From contig OZ026554.1 of assembly GCA_964020155.1 (NCBI GenBank), positions 2,130,049 to 2,194,048 on the forward strand: a stretch of 64,000 nt of DNA, in the 5' to 3' direction. Source of the DNA: Chondrilla cf. caribensis (taxonomy: Eukaryota; Porifera; Demospongiae; Chondrillida; Chondrillidae). The position numbers were made by a program, and so were the translations under genes. Under the pieces are notes generated by a model. The model ran no database searches. It was given only the letters and a program-made list of their open reading frames with translations, and was not told where the DNA came from. This document shows positions 25,091-37,355 of this stretch, piece by piece; within the stretch, counting starts at the first letter, position 1; each line of letters opens with the position of its first letter.

Positions 25091-25205
25091 ATGAAATGTT
25101 GTACAGGGAGTGTAGGGTTAAAATGGGAACAATGAAAAATGATGTACAAAAGGAGAATTAGGATTTGGAGGGCCACCAGGACTGCTAGGATCAACAGGAT
25201 TGTAA
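25091..25205 (+). pseudogene. Relic of collagen coding sequence with readable C-terminus
   Basis: From about 25147 the + strand reads T-K-G-E-L-G-F-G-G-P-P-G-L-L-G-S-T-G-L-stop, a collagen C-terminus. Upstream, AAATGGGAACAATGAAAAATG corresponds to collagen-like sequence but carries an in-frame TGA. It has the same relation to gene 2 as 16020-16153 has to gene 1 and 33850-33995 to gene 3. Confidence 0.6.
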
Positions 25206-25657
25206 GAAATTCCACACGGACTAATAATAATTATTATTAATGTCATTGGGTGCATACTGTTGTATATATATGAACTGAAAAACTTTGTAATAAATTAAAT
25301 AATAAAATACAGTTAGTAGGGGATCCGCATTGATTAGAAATTTATTGCACAACATAATGAACCAAAATTATGGGTAGTGTATGACCATAATGTAGCAATA
25401 ACAACAGGAGAACATTGATGGAACAACATAAACTTTGCAGTATAAGGTATTTTCCTTCCCGCCAAAAAGAGAAGTTTTGTATAATTTGATACCATAACAT
25501 TAATCATAATACTATATATATTCAATATATATGAATATCAGCAATGAACAGTGAATAGATTATACATACTAAAAGCTAAGGTTGCTTACATATTATGTAC
25601 TGCCAATAAAGTTTGATTTTACAAACATACAATCATACATACATTCAATGCATATAT

Positions 25658-25960
25658 TCAATATGTCCAAAGTTTAACTGTTTCTCCAATCTCATTTATA
25701 AACAATTCAGATTCCGTCAATTCATAGGAATACATCCCTGAATAATCAACAGTTGGTGTAATCACAGTTAAGATGTGGGGATCTTGGTGGGCTATTTCCT
25801 TGTCGGAGCCATCAGACGCCTTACAGCTGTTTACCCTCCACAATAAAGTGTACATAGCAAACATCCAGTCCACAGAACACTGCAGGCACAAATCACTACC
25901 AGTGGCTACCTCCCCGAGGTCAGTACCCTCAGTAGATGATCAATTGGAGAACAGGAACTA
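25658..25960 (-). pseudogene. Ig-like exon B, best preserved copy, frameshifted near its start
   Basis: From 25930 downwards the frame reads LGEVATGSDLCLQCSVDW, then MFAMYTLLWRVNSCKASDG, HILTVITPTVDYSGMYSYEL and so on: an Ig-like domain with the first Cys, the core Trp and the D-Y-S-G-M-Y turn. The position of the second Cys is Tyr (Y-S-Y), so the usual disulfide is absent in this family. About 8 bp present in paralogues between the LTIS and TEGTD words are missing, which shifts the frame, so the exon cannot be joined as in the other copies. Likely an extracellular receptor or adhesion-protein exon, now decaying. Confidence 0.6.
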
Positions 25961-25964
25961 CATA

Positions 25965-26212
25965 CCGTATAACCAGAAACATTGGCAGAAAGAATATTTG
26001 GGGGTTCGTCGAATTTTAGGGTATTGGCGTTTTTTTTGGCGGATGGCAAGCCCAGGTTATAATGAGGTAGACTGTCAGAATTGTGTTCCTTTCTCTTGAA
26101 GTACCGATACATCGCCATGATTATTCGAGCCGAAAGGACGCGCAACCTAGGATTGCGTCCCTTTATTGTGACGAAATCCCAAAATTTTGCATGAGTGTTA
26201 TGACGGCGAGTG
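25965..26212. mobile_element. Insertion interrupting the exon A/exon B interval
   Basis: In other copies exon A and exon B are separated by a simple intron. Here unrelated sequence starts at CCGTATAACCAGAAACATTG (about 25965) and runs to ATGACGGCGAGTGG (about 26212), where exon A homology resumes. It holds T-rich and GGGTTCGTCG stretches, but no clear terminal repeats that I can pair. Confidence 0.5.
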
Positions 26213-26420
26213 GCAGTGATCCCTCCATCACTAAAACTGTGCTCTCATCACCAGATCCCTCAAAGAAGTTCTTCGGTCTCAAGTTCTGAACATTGTATCC
26301 TCCCAGTCTGGTCACCAGCTGGAGTGTGAAACATTGTACCATGTCAGGTGTTCCATTGCAGAGCAAGGAAGCAAACATGTGAAGATCACCAACAGAGATA
26401 CAACAATACAATAAAAATAA
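26209..26420 (-). pseudogene. Extracellular exon A, truncated
   Basis: Minus-strand reading: GDLHMFASLLCNGTPDMVQC, FTLQLVTRLGGYNVQNLR, then PKNFFEGSGDESTVLVMEGS and LPLAV, after which homology to the other copies stops at the insertion. The missing C-terminal part (NSS...VEGVPSG...VVYIPT) is present at 56720 and 62655. I do not recognise the domain; it precedes the Ig-like exon in every copy. Confidence 0.5.
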
Positions 26421-26663
26421 CAATTTATAAACACATTGCTCACAGCTGACCAGGGGAACTCCACTACAGGGAGTGCTAATTAGTCTTAATGCTATACAAC
26501 AACCTATTGTACACTGCGTGTATATAGAGTGATTATAGTGATGAGTAGCTGTAAACTGAACCACAGTTACTACCAGATAGCAGCGATATAATGTTATTGT
26601 TGACATATCCTCTAACAGAGCTATAGGAGTGAAATGTTGTAGGATTCATTCAACGCATTTATG

Positions 26664-26756
<93 letters not shown>

Positions 26757-26757
26757 C
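26664..26757. repeat. (CA)n microsatellite
   Basis: Pure CA with one CGCACA break near 26726, preceded by GCGCGCG. Confidence 0.95.
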
Positions 26758-26829
26758 AATTGAAGGTAAAAATTCTCAAATATACTACAGTGGACACTCA
26801 GTAATCTCCCAAATCCAGTTGGAAATCTC

Positions 26830-27130
26830 ATTGAGTGTTACAGATTGGAAGTGACTGTAAAGGAATAGTGAGCCCCCTTAAACATAGAGGTCGTGTACAA
26901 TAGGTGGGGTGGTACGGGTATCTGGAGCGAAATGGAATAAAATGGCTGCCTGTTTCACTTCACAATTGGGAAAGTCCAACCTTTTTTACTGCTAGATTAG
27001 CAGTATACACTACACCAAACATACACAAAATCAATTATTATCCTAATGAAAAACAACACATAGTAACTATTACCAGTATAAATGGAGCAGTATTTCAGTG
27101 ACTCATGAGACCTTACCAATCTAACAAAGT
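26830..27130. repeat. Dispersed 300-bp segment of the cluster unit
   Basis: GAGTGTTACAGATTG, AATGGCTGCCTGTTTCACTT and AACAACACATAGTAACTATTACC recur at 34990-35300, 46500-46820 and (partly) 55840-55960. No gene is evident; it recurs with the duplicated cluster and gives no intact frame. Confidence 0.55.
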
Positions 27131-27407
27131 CCCACTGCTTTCAATCAGTAGATCAACTAACATGGAACACATCATCTCTATACAGGGACATTATGCATAT
27201 CAGTATTGCAGAGTTAGTTACTGCGTTCATCTATAATAATATTATTGTTATCATGCTTGTATGTGTGCGTGTGTAAATTTAATAATATTTATACAGTGGT
27301 GATTGGAATCAATGGTAACTACCAAGTGCTCTTGTGTGCTCATATGTATACTCCAACATTTTGTTCTTAATGGCATTATTTTAGTCTAGCAGCGAGGTGA
27401 TTTGTAT

Positions 27408-27962
27408 TAGTGTTGTTTTAGTTAGCAAAATCTATTTTAGTAATAGTTATAGTTAATCGACTGATGACAGAAAATAGAATCTTAGTTTTAGTTATAGTAT
27501 GTAGCCAATTCCTAGATTTTAGTTATAGTTACAGTGTTCACTTCAAAATGCAAATATTCTAGTTATAGTTATTGTTACAGTATTAGTATTAGTTACAGTA
27601 ATGAGTGTTGTACACGTACACTCTACCATCATGATATGCTCATGCCTACATAGTTCCCAATACTCCTAGTCTTCAATAATCTGCATATAAACACACCATT
27701 TCCATTTACTGGGAACACTTTTTATAGCGCTAATATGGTCTCTTTGTACTCCAACATAGTCTTGTAGAGTAACTATAAGACTTGTGGCAGATATTTGATT
27801 ATAGTTTTATTTAGGGACATTAATCATGTTTTTAGTTACAGTTATAGTTTTTTGAAGGCGATACCTGTTCTTTTAGTTAGTTATAGTTATGATTAACTAA
27901 AAGGTCCAGAGCATTACTAAAACATATTTTAGTTATAGTTATGATTAATCAAAACAACACTA
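27408..27962. mobile_element. 555-bp hAT-like MITE with 8-bp target duplication
   Basis: Ends TAGTGTTGTTTTAGTTA and AAAACAACACTA are inverted; ATTTGTAT occurs immediately on both sides (27400-27407 and 27963-27970). The paralogous empty site near 17730 reads GTGATTCGTATCATACC. An 8-bp duplication and a TAGTGTTG terminus fit the hAT superfamily. The interior is made of TTAGTTATAGTTA-like repeats and has no transposase. Confidence 0.88.
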
Positions 27963-27970
27963 ATTTGTAT

Positions 27971-28804
27971 CATACCTGTATGACCATACCTGCTGTGGCG
28001 CTACATTGAATGTGTATGTGTGTGTAATTTCAACATTCATGTGTGTGTATGTGTATATAATATAATAGCATATAGTACATAGGACAAAAGGGCTTCACTG
28101 CAAGGTTTCACTCAGTTGATTTATCATGCAGTCATGTAAGGATTCTGTCCGAATGTGTGCAGATGTCTTACTAATAGTGTTAACATGAAATCGTACAAGC
28201 ACACATGGTGTGATTCGACATGAGAACAGGATGTTTACTGCTTCAGTTAGAAACCTACCATACATGCATGGACATTTATATGTCATCAATTAGTAATCTA
28301 CCTACTCTCTTCCTACACTCACTGTTAGACACAATCACAATCACACACAAATTGAGCAATTGATAGGGGATGCGTGCGTATATGTGTGTGCATGTATGAA
28401 TGTCTATGTATTACATGCATGTAATATGCATTTGCACACTTGTGTGTGTAGGTGAATATGATTTCATATAAAAGATAGTGCAAAATGGCTTCACTTAAGG
28501 TTTCATTTAATTGAGTTATCATGCAGTCATATAAGGATCTAATATTTAATTAGTGCGTACATTGTCAGGTAAGAGTGTGTGCATGTATGCTATGCCCTAA
28601 GCCTAACTTGCCTGATTCAGCACAAGATTACAATCACAACACTATTAGCATGCAGCTACAAAATGTCAAATCAAGGCAAGTGTAAAGGAAAGTTTCAAGT
28701 GTATTCATGTACATTTGCATTTATTTTTGTTTGTGTACATGTGTGTATGCACATGTGTTAGCACAATGCTATCTAAAATTACAGGTTTCAAGGCTGACAT
28801 ACAT

Positions 28805-28848
<44 letters not shown>

Positions 28849-29834
28849 TAATATAAGCATCACAACATAACATGCAAACATACAACATAGGCAGATTTTA
28901 GTATAGTTCACAGATTGGATTATTATGTACGGCAACCTTGAGAGGGATAGAGAGTGCATACCAAAACTCAGTTCAACTAGAGGATGATGAACCACTTTGG
29001 TTATTTCATGTGGTGACCGAATCTCTCTTTTGAGGTACATTGATAGCCGGGTCCACATTCAGAATCTTTGCTTCACACAGTATCCAACCAAACACACACA
29101 GGGGAAAACTGACAATAACCAACACATTAGAAGCCACATGAAATAATATCATGTGTGTAACCTTTCAAAGTCACCTACTCTGGCTGTAAACAACCTCTAC
29201 TATCAGTGATCCTGCTAGCTATAGACTGTGCAAGGATCAACTGTCAGAGGAAAAGAAGGGAAGGATATCTGGAAAGTTGTGTTGAGATTACACCTTTTCA
29301 TTTACTTGGCTACCTAGACCATACCTATATACCCTGTTCTTGTTTTTTGTACGATGTCATCACAGCGGTATATATATAAGATTATATAAAATTATGCATA
29401 CACCTGCAAATGTGTTTGTACATAGGTTAGTGTGCAAGTATTTTGTGTGAGTGTATGCATATGTGTGCTTTTGCAGGTAGGTGTGTGCGTGTATATGTTA
29501 CTTGCTAGATTCACAGCTCATGATCATGTACATAGCAATATCAACGTAGAAACATGGCAGAATTGAAGTACATAGTGCAGCTCAGATAATTATGCATAAT
29601 CTTGAAAGCGATTGAGAGTACATACCAAAACTCTGCTAAACTAGAGGACTACAAACCACTTTACTTCATTCACGTGGTGATGGAAGGGTTCTCTTGAGGA
29701 ACATTACAGGCAAGTGTAGAGAATAATTCCCTCACAACCCAACACAGACAGTAGAAAGGCTTGTTAGTGAAAAGCACAGAATGTGGGGTCAGTTCTGTAA
29801 ATACCCATAAAACAGTCTATTCTGCCAGGAATGT
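27971..29834. other. Upstream flank of collagen gene 3, with second promoter-like block
   Basis: Closely parallels 17740-19440. A (CA)n run lies at 28810-28845. A promoter-like block without exon 1 lies at about 28960-29130 and the real one at about 29650-29840. No gene seen. Confidence 0.6.
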
Positions 29835-29840
29835 TATAAA
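29835..29840 (+). promoter_or_regulatory. TATA-like box, collagen gene 3
   Basis: TATAAA 173 bp before the start codon, in the conserved GCCAGGAATGT...ACACCAGGAATCTGACTT context. Confidence 0.6.
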
Positions 29841-30007
29841 CTAGTATTGTATACACCAGGAATCTGACTTTCACTGCAGATGTACACTGTCAATGAATAT
29901 CATTAAAAGTGGGCGTGTCCTTCAAGTGACTATTAACTTAGTCTGTTCTGCTGTGGTTACCACAAACTGACACCAAGAAATTGAGTGTGTTGGCTAGAGC
30001 TACAGTT

Positions 30008-31022
30008 ATGGCTACAAACGTTAAGGTCTTTCTACAAGTGGCTCTTTTGTGCTATGTGGTGACTACCAGTATCGGGGGTAGCATTGACTTCCAAAAGGCA
30101 CTTGCCACACTTCAGAAGGAAGTGGAGGATCTCAAACAGCAGTCCCAAGAAGAAATAAATTCTTTGGTGACTGAGTTGAATGAGCTGAGGCAGCAGTCGA
30201 AACAGGAAATCAAGTTACTTCACAAGAGATTAGAGCAAATTGAAGCCAAAGGTTAGTTGCAATGAGGTACAGTGCCATATCATGGCTGTGACCAGAAACA
30301 GCACAGTGTCACTCCAGCTGGTGTCTTACCCACAATACCATTTGATTATAGTATCCGTACCTCTGTATAAGTAATAAATGTCTGAGAAATAATAAGTGTG
30401 TGCAAGCTGAGGGTTCCTTAGCCATTGTTGACAAAGTTGTGATTTTTAATTGAACAGTTATGCAGTTTTGACCTTGTTAGTTCTTGTTAATCGGGTCCAA
30501 TGACCAAAAATGGAAGTAAGACTGTTACTTATCAGAAAAAAAAAACATTGTGCAGAGTGGTCTTGTGTAGCCAGCCACTTTTTCTGATCGCTTCCTCATT
30601 TGTATCCAGTGTCAATGTAGTCTGTCTAGCTAGACCGTCCCTGCACACTGAGATGTCTTCTGCACTTCCCACTCATGAGTCGTGTGCAGGGACAGGCTAA
30701 CTAGTTAGTAAAGAAGTGGGTGTAACTAGAAAGCAGTCACACTTATTAGACTGAGTATATGGTCATTTAATAGACGGGATGTGGAGCCTTTAGAGTCCTT
30801 TACACGTTTCAGGTAAGTATGAAATTAAAGCCACGGAATGAAGGTTAGAAGTAATAAGGTGGGGTACATTGACTTCTGCTTCACTAACTTGATTTCTTCA
30901 TGTAATTAATCAATTTGCTTGCACTATTTATGACGATCAGATTCAATATAAACATCACTTGATTAATTGATTAATTGTTCATACACTACTATAAACCGAA
31001 AGTATACCGCTGTTACAATTGT

Positions 31023-31113
<91 letters not shown>

Positions 31114-33004
31114 ATGCATGTGCATGTGCACTGTGTATAATGTATATATTAATGTGACACTGTATGTATGTGGGTGTATATTTAAGTTTACGTATATAGA
31201 TTCATGCATATCCATTGCAAGTATTAGGCAAATTCAAGATACACCCTTTCTTCCTAGAATGTCATGTGGGTTGACATCAGATTGTATTATCAGTGGTTTG
31301 GGCTAGAGTAGTTCAAAACTATGCACTCAGCTAAACCAATGTACACACCAGTGTTATGTTTTGTGTGTGTGCAAATAGTTGATATGCATGTTACATTTAA
31401 GTAATATTAAGATACATATCACCAAATATGTTTAAGTTTGTGTACACAAAATTTTGCTATAATTGTTCCTATTGTGTGTATGAAGGGAGTACATGAGAGA
31501 GAGAAGTTCAAGTTGCATACTTTTCCCCAGTTCCCCACGTTGAATAAGAATACCTGATTCTTGATATCTGAAACCCGATACCTGATACCAGATACCTGAA
31601 ACTACTGAACATGCATTATCAGAAATTATCTAGACAGCTCTAGCTTTACCTAACAGTCATGAATATCTCTCATTTTTCAATAATTTCCTCAATATTATAA
31701 ATACTCACATTACACATGACCTTATAAAAATAATCTACTTGCCTATAACAGAATTGGACGAATCTCTCAACAGAATGAGACGTGGAGGAGACACTGTTTC
31801 TCCAATATCTGAATCTTGCAGTTGTCAACCTGGACCACCTGGTCAACCTGGACCACCTGGACCAATAGGTGAAAAAGGAAAGCGTGGAGAACGAGGCAAA
31901 AAAGGAGCAATGGGATTGAATGGGACAGATGGTGAGAAGGGTGAACAAGGAAATGCAGGACCTCAAGGGATGGTTGGACAAAAAGGTGAACCAGGACTAA
32001 AGGGATTGCAGGGACCTCAAGGACAACCTGGAGTCAATGGAACAACGGGAGAAAAGGGTGAACAAGGAGATCAAGGAGTTAATGGAACAAAAGGTGAACG
32101 TGGAGAAATAGGCCATCCCGGAGAGAATGGACAGAAAGGTGTACCAGGACTAAATGGTTCACAAGGACAACAAGGAGATAAAGGATCAAAAGGAGACAGA
32201 GGACTCCAAGGACTGCCAGGAGAAATAGGGCCCCAAGGACCACCAGGAACAATAGGAGATAGAGGACCCAAAGGGGACATGGGACCACGAGGACTAAAAG
32301 GAGACCAAGGAAACATAGGATCCCAAGGACCACCTGGACCACAAGGAAATCAAGGAGTTAATGGTACAAAAGGTGAATGTGGAGATAAGGGACAGAAAGG
32401 TGAACAAGGACTCAAAGGACAACCGGGACTCAATGGAGCCAAGGGAGAAAAGGGTGAACAAGGAGTTAATGGTACAAGAGGTGAACGTGGAGAAACAGGA
32501 CAATCAGGAAATAATGGACAGAAAGGTGAATCAGGACTGAAAGGACCACAAGGACCAAAAGGAGGCAGAGGACGCCGAGGACCACCAGGACTGCAAGGAG
32601 ATCAAGGAGGTAATGGGACAAAAGGTGAACGTGGAGATAAAGGACAATCAGGAAATGATGGACAGAAAGGTGAACCAGGATTGAAAGGACAACCAGGACT
32701 CGATGGAACCAAGGGAGAAAAGGGTGAACAAGGAGATCAAGGAGTTAATGGAACAAAAGGTGAACGTGGAGAAATAGGACAATCAGGAAATAATGGACAG
32801 AAAGGTGAACCAGGACTAAAAGGACCAAAAGGACCAAAAGGACCACAAGGAGACCCAGGGCCATCAGGAGATAGAGGACCAAAAGGAGACATAGGTCAAA
32901 AAGGAATACAAGGAATAAAAGGAGAAATTGGACCACAAGGAGAAATAGGACCCCAAGGGCCACCAGGACCACCAGACATAGGACACCAAGGACCACAAGG
33001 ATAA
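30008..33004 (+). CDS. Collagen gene 3: longest paralogue (2 exons, 498 aa)
   Basis: Exons 30008-30251 and 31752-33004, donor AAAG|GTTAGT, acceptor CTATAACAG|AATTGG, phase-1 intron of 1500 bp. Signal peptide about 1-24, coiled coil about 26-82, Cys104 and Cys106 (C-S-C), then about 130 Gly-X-Y triplets, twice as many as gene 2. The extra length comes from repeats of a block of the type NGTKGERGE...[10 protein letters not shown]. Eight N-X-T/S sequons, seven of them NGT. ERGDKG contains an RGD tripeptide. Near the end, PPGPPDIGHQG lacks one Gly and interrupts the triplet register. It ends PQG without a cysteine tail. Likely the largest chain of a secreted short-chain collagen family. Confidence 0.88.
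30624..30708. repeat. Short foldback in intron 1 of gene 3
   Basis: Counterpart of 20529-20615: GTCTAGCTAGACCGTCCCTG against GTGCAGGGACAGGCTAACTAG, with the right end slightly eroded. Confidence 0.6.
31023..31112. repeat. (TG)n microsatellite in intron 1 of gene 3
   Basis: About 45 uninterrupted TG units at the same intron position as the TG-rich tracts of genes 2, 4, 5 and 6. Confidence 0.97.
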
Positions 33005-33849
33005 ATGGGACAAAGGACAATGAATATATCGGAATAGACAGTAGTAACTACTTATAGGAATGTAATGATTATCAACAAATTTACAAACATCAGATCTAAA
33101 GTTAATGAAAAGAAAGAAATAACTTTAATTTACAATTTTTTTCCCACTATTAGTAATGTAATTGTAATCTGTTTAAGAATTTGTGATTGCAGGTCTCTGA
33201 TATTTTGTGATCATTGCGAAAAACTATTAAGTAGTAAATGAGTTACACTGAATAGAATCTAAGTAGAACTAAATCAATTAAACTGTTACAGTAATTGAAT
33301 TCGGATCCAATATCTTTAAACCATAATAAAATGCAGTGTCAAAGATAACATATTTCATCAAAAGTCAAGAATAATTACTGACAAACAACCTATAAACAGG
33401 TAGACATACGTATGAGTAGTGGAATCCACTCAAGCTTTTTGAATAACTGATCTCTTGAGGTCAATCAATAACCAAACTGAACAGTAATCTCTTAGGTTCA
33501 ATCATTTAAACACCATTTCTTTTTGAATTATTATACATTCTGATGCCTATGAAGACTTTTTATGTACTATAATATTCTCAATTCAACTACTCAGTCTGGT
33601 ATGTTACACCCACTTATAATTGTACACTGAAGGGTAAAAAGGACTTAATGGAGGCCAACTCGACGTAACTCTTGGTCCACAAAACTGCCTGGATAGTCTT
33701 GCTAAAATGGAATGAACTTTGTACTAAAGAAACATACTCGAAACCTCCTTTAGGAAAGCCATTTTCATCTGCAATGTAGAAACACTCAAAAATGAGTGAT
33801 TTTCTATGTCCAGTGGGAAGGCAAATGAACCTATCGTTTGAGATGAGAC
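33005..33849. other. 3' flank of collagen gene 3
   Basis: No gene seen. It aligns with 22520-23462 plus 24170-24400, i.e. the gene 2 flank without the 700-bp insertion. Confidence 0.55.
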
Positions 33850-33995
33850 TTTGAGATGTTGTACAGGGAGTGAAAGGTTAAAATGGGAACAGTGGAAAAT
33901 GAGGTACGAAAGGAGAATTATAGGATTTGGAGGGCCACCTGGACTGATAGGATCAATAGGATTGCAAGAAAATCTACAAAAAGACCGCATATAAT
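33850..33995 (+). pseudogene. Relic of collagen coding sequence with readable C-terminus
   Basis: From about 33922 the + strand reads GFGGPPGLIGSIGLQENLQ then KDRI and a stop: a short Gly-X-Y end. Upstream codons have lost the Gly register (frame breaks around AGGAGAATTATAGG). Confidence 0.6.
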
Positions 33996-34990
33996 AATAG
34001 TGATTATGAGCAGACTTAATTCAAAAACACAAACCTTCATTGGATTGATAGCATTGCATATATTCGAGCTAAAATAACACTGTAATAATAATAAAATACA
34101 ATTAGTAGGGGATCCATATTATTGATTACAATCACTTGCACAACATAATGAACCATATGGGTACGGTATAACCATAATGTAGCAATAACAGCAAGAAAAC
34201 ATTGATTGAGCAGCATGACCTTTGCAGTATAAGGTATTGTTCTCCACATCAAGGAAATAAGTGTTGTATATACCTAATTTGATGTTATAACATAATATAT
34301 ATAAATATATATATATTTATATTTATATATATATTGATACGTTGATAATGAGTAAAAGTGAGAACATCTTCTCATATATACACAGGTATGTAGTACATGC
34401 TAAATAGCAGATTAACTAACTGTACAATTGGACACTGACAGTGACCGCAGGTCCGTACAAGAAGAAAAATGACATTGAAAACACATCACTTTGCAGTGGG
34501 TGAGTTTACAACCTGGTTGTTGCCTATAGTGTGATGTCTACAACTAGATTGTCCCCCCACAGTGATGCCATGGTTAGAGCTAGTTGTTGATCACACTGTG
34601 ATGTTGCTTGCAGATTGATCTGGCACAATTTGGCATTCTGATGCAGAAAATCAGTGTTCTCAATGGATGCACTAAATGAGGAGAGCTATCTGATTCAAAA
34701 CGACAGCACTGGTCATGAAAATGGTCTTAGCCATAAAGTGTGAAAAAAACTCCAACACATTTCCATACAGCTAAGCACATGACAGAATCAGTGTTCCGCA
34801 ATAAACACCAAGGACGCAATGGAAGACTGCATGAAGCAACAATACAAGCTTAAAGTAACTGCTTAGTACAAGTGACTGTGAGAATATATTGTCATACAAT
34901 GAAAAGAAATCTGTAAGATCCCTTGGTGAGTAAGGGGTACAATATACTACAGTGGACACTCATTAATCTCCCACATCTGGTTGAGAGTTC
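33996..34990. other. Intergenic stretch with one hairpin
   Basis: No gene seen. The start resembles 16165-16430. An imperfect inverted repeat pairs AGTGTGATGTCTACAACTAG (34528) with CTAGTTGTTGATCACACT (34580), possibly a remnant foldback element. An AT-rich run lies near 34300. Confidence 0.4.
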
Positions 34991-35300
34991 TCATTGAGTG
35001 TTACAGATCGTGACCGCAAAGGAATAATGAACCCCTTTAAACGTGGAGGTCATGTATAAAAGGCGGGGTGGTACAGGTATACTGAACAAAGCAAAACAAA
35101 ATGGCTGCCTGTTTCTTTTCATTGTAAGGAATGACCAATTTTTTATCACTAAGTTGGCTGTACACACTACAACAAATGTACACAAAATCAATATACTAAT
35201 TGGAAACAACACATAGTAACTATTACCAGTATAAATGGAGTGATTTTTCAGTGAGTATGAGATCTCACTGATCAAGTGAGTGAAATTGACACAAGACCTC
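34990..35300. repeat. Dispersed 300-bp segment of the cluster unit
   Basis: Second copy of the 26830-27130 segment, followed (as at 46820-47240) by a stretch leading to a C/CA-rich tract (35530-35570) and exon A remnants. Confidence 0.55.
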
Positions 35301-35734
35301 TCTTCCTGGAGCGCCTTACAAAGAAGCATTCCGGACACATTCAGTTGGATGTAGTCTGCCTTTAACAATGCTCACAGACCAGCATCCTGTTGAAGATTAT
35401 ATTGCTGAGCAGACAGTTTATTTCCAATAGTTAAACAAACAATTACCCTCAAAGGGGCCAGTTATCTCAATCCTTGGATTGATTTGTTTACCCATTGTGT
35501 GAAATCCCAATTAGGATTGTGGACAATTGCACACACACACGCACCCCCCCCCCCACACACACACACAGTCATCCATACTGAGACCTCTGGGATACTGGCA
35601 TTATTACTCTATCAGTACACACAAACACAAAATTAATTCCAACAATTCATCACAGCACATGTGAGTGAATTTAAAGACGTAGTAATAGAATGGATAACTG
35701 TTCAGTGTACAAACATGACAGAAAATACTCAACA

Positions 35735-35890
35735 CAAAGAAGAGACAAAACAGTACCTGTTGGAAAGTACACTACAAGTTTTGGTGGAGTTGAGAAATTG
35801 AACTATCCACTTGGTACACCTTCCACCTCAAACTCTCCCAGGATACTGGAGTTGATGGTGAGTGACAGTGATCTCTCCAGTAAAATGGGT
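35735..35890 (-). pseudogene. Exon A remnant (3' part)
   Basis: The - strand carries LTINSSILGEFEVEGVPSG and FNFSTPPKLVVYFPTG, as in the copies at 56720 and 62655, but the upstream part of the exon is replaced after SLS by unrelated sequence. Confidence 0.5.
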
Positions 35891-36489
35891 AAGATTGGCA
35901 GTATACGTACACTACACAAAACGTACATGTTACAAAATCAAAACACTAAAGGGATCCACTTAGTGTACATAAGACAAAAACTTCATGCATACATAAGTAT
36001 TATATAATATACCTAATAAATAACTTTATAATAATTCATTAATTACAATGAAATGCAAAGAATCAGCATTCCATGCTTAAAAATTGATTGCAGAACATGA
36101 ACAATATGGATAACTCATAATGCAACAATAACAAGTAAACATTCATGGAACATGCAGCATGACCTTTGCTGTAAGGTACGTATTTCCTCTTGGAAAGGCA
36201 CTTATATATTCCATTTGATGCTATCACATTAATCATATATTTATGATTATATCATAATTTTATGAATATATAATAATCAGCAATGAACAGTTAATGTCAA
36301 CATATCATGTACATATTATGATATAATACCTGATGCTAAGATTGCTTGCATAATCATGTAATAAAACCAATATGCCAATAAGGTTTCAATTTTACAAGCA
36401 TACATTCATATTTACAGTCAATGTGTATATTCAATATGTGCAAGGTATACTGTTACTTGAATCTCATTTATAAACAAAATTCTATGAAT

Positions 36490-36745
36490 TCACAGGGGTA
36501 CACCCTGAATAATCAACAGTGGGTGTAATCACAGTTAAGGTGTGGAGATCTTGTCCACTATATATCCATATTAGAATCCTCCGACACATTAGAGCCATTT
36601 ATCCTCCGCACTCAAGTGTACATAGCCGACATTTGGTCCACAGAACACTGCAGGCACAAATCACTACCAGTGGCTACCTCCCCGAGGTCAGTACCCTCAA
36701 TACATACAGAGATGGTCAATTTGAGAACAGGATCTATATATAGGA
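36490..36745 (-). pseudogene. Ig-like exon B with premature stop
   Basis: Frame from the AG acceptor near 36745: DPVLKLTISVCIEGTDLGEV, then ATGSDLCLQCSVDQMSAMYT and a TGA where other copies have T-L-V-W. The core Trp is also lost (VRRIN). The C-terminal strand PTVDYSG is still recognisable. Confidence 0.6.
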
Positions 36746-36771
36746 GATTAGAGAGGAAGGTGAAGAGTGTA

Positions 36772-36948
36772 CAGTGAAACCTCTCTAATCCAACACTCAA
36801 TGGGACCTGAGAATAATGTTCGATTAGGAGGTTGTTGGATTATTGAGTGCCTCTTACCATAGTAATGTATGGTGAGTGTACCTCATATAATGGTCAGATT
36901 GGAGAGAATGTTGTATTATAGGGGTGTCGGATTAAGGAGGTTTCACTG
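36772..36948. mobile_element. 177-bp TA-flanked MITE inside the exon A/B intron
   Basis: Ends CAGTGAAACCTCTCTAATCC and GGATTAAGGAGGTTTCACTG are inverted and flanked by TA. Paralogous introns at 56620 and 62436 read GAGTGTACTGCTAATG across the empty site, confirming the insertion and its TA duplication. Confidence 0.9.
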
Positions 36949-37079
36949 TACTGCTAATGAACACATATTGGTGTGTGTGTGTGTGTGTGTGTGCGTGCGT
37001 GTGGGCGTGTGTGTAAGCATGGCTGTGTGCGTGTATGTTCTTGATCATAAGAACGTTAAGGGGTGCAAGATGTTTTGAA

Positions 37080-37215
37080 TGGATAACTGTCCAGTGTACA
37101 GAGATGACAGAAAATGCTTCAACACAAAGAAGAGACAAACAGTACCTGCTGGAATGTACACTATACAAACTTTGGTGGAGTTGTAAAATTGAGCTATCCA
37201 CTTAGTACGTATACA
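37080..37215 (-). pseudogene. Exon A remnant
   Basis: GACAGAAAATGCTTCAACAC and CAGTACCTGCTGGAATGTAC on the + strand match the exon A 3' end and adjoining intron of the other copies; homology stops near 37215. Confidence 0.45.
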
Positions 37216-37355
37216 CCTCACATGTAGAGTAGTGGAGCCATATCTTCAATTTCTGCTACCGAGTCATTCCATAACACAATGTCATTTTCTCATTCCTGAC
37301 CATTTCGCTGAAGTTGGACAGCGGTCACCATGCGAAGTATTTTAGAAGCTGCAAA

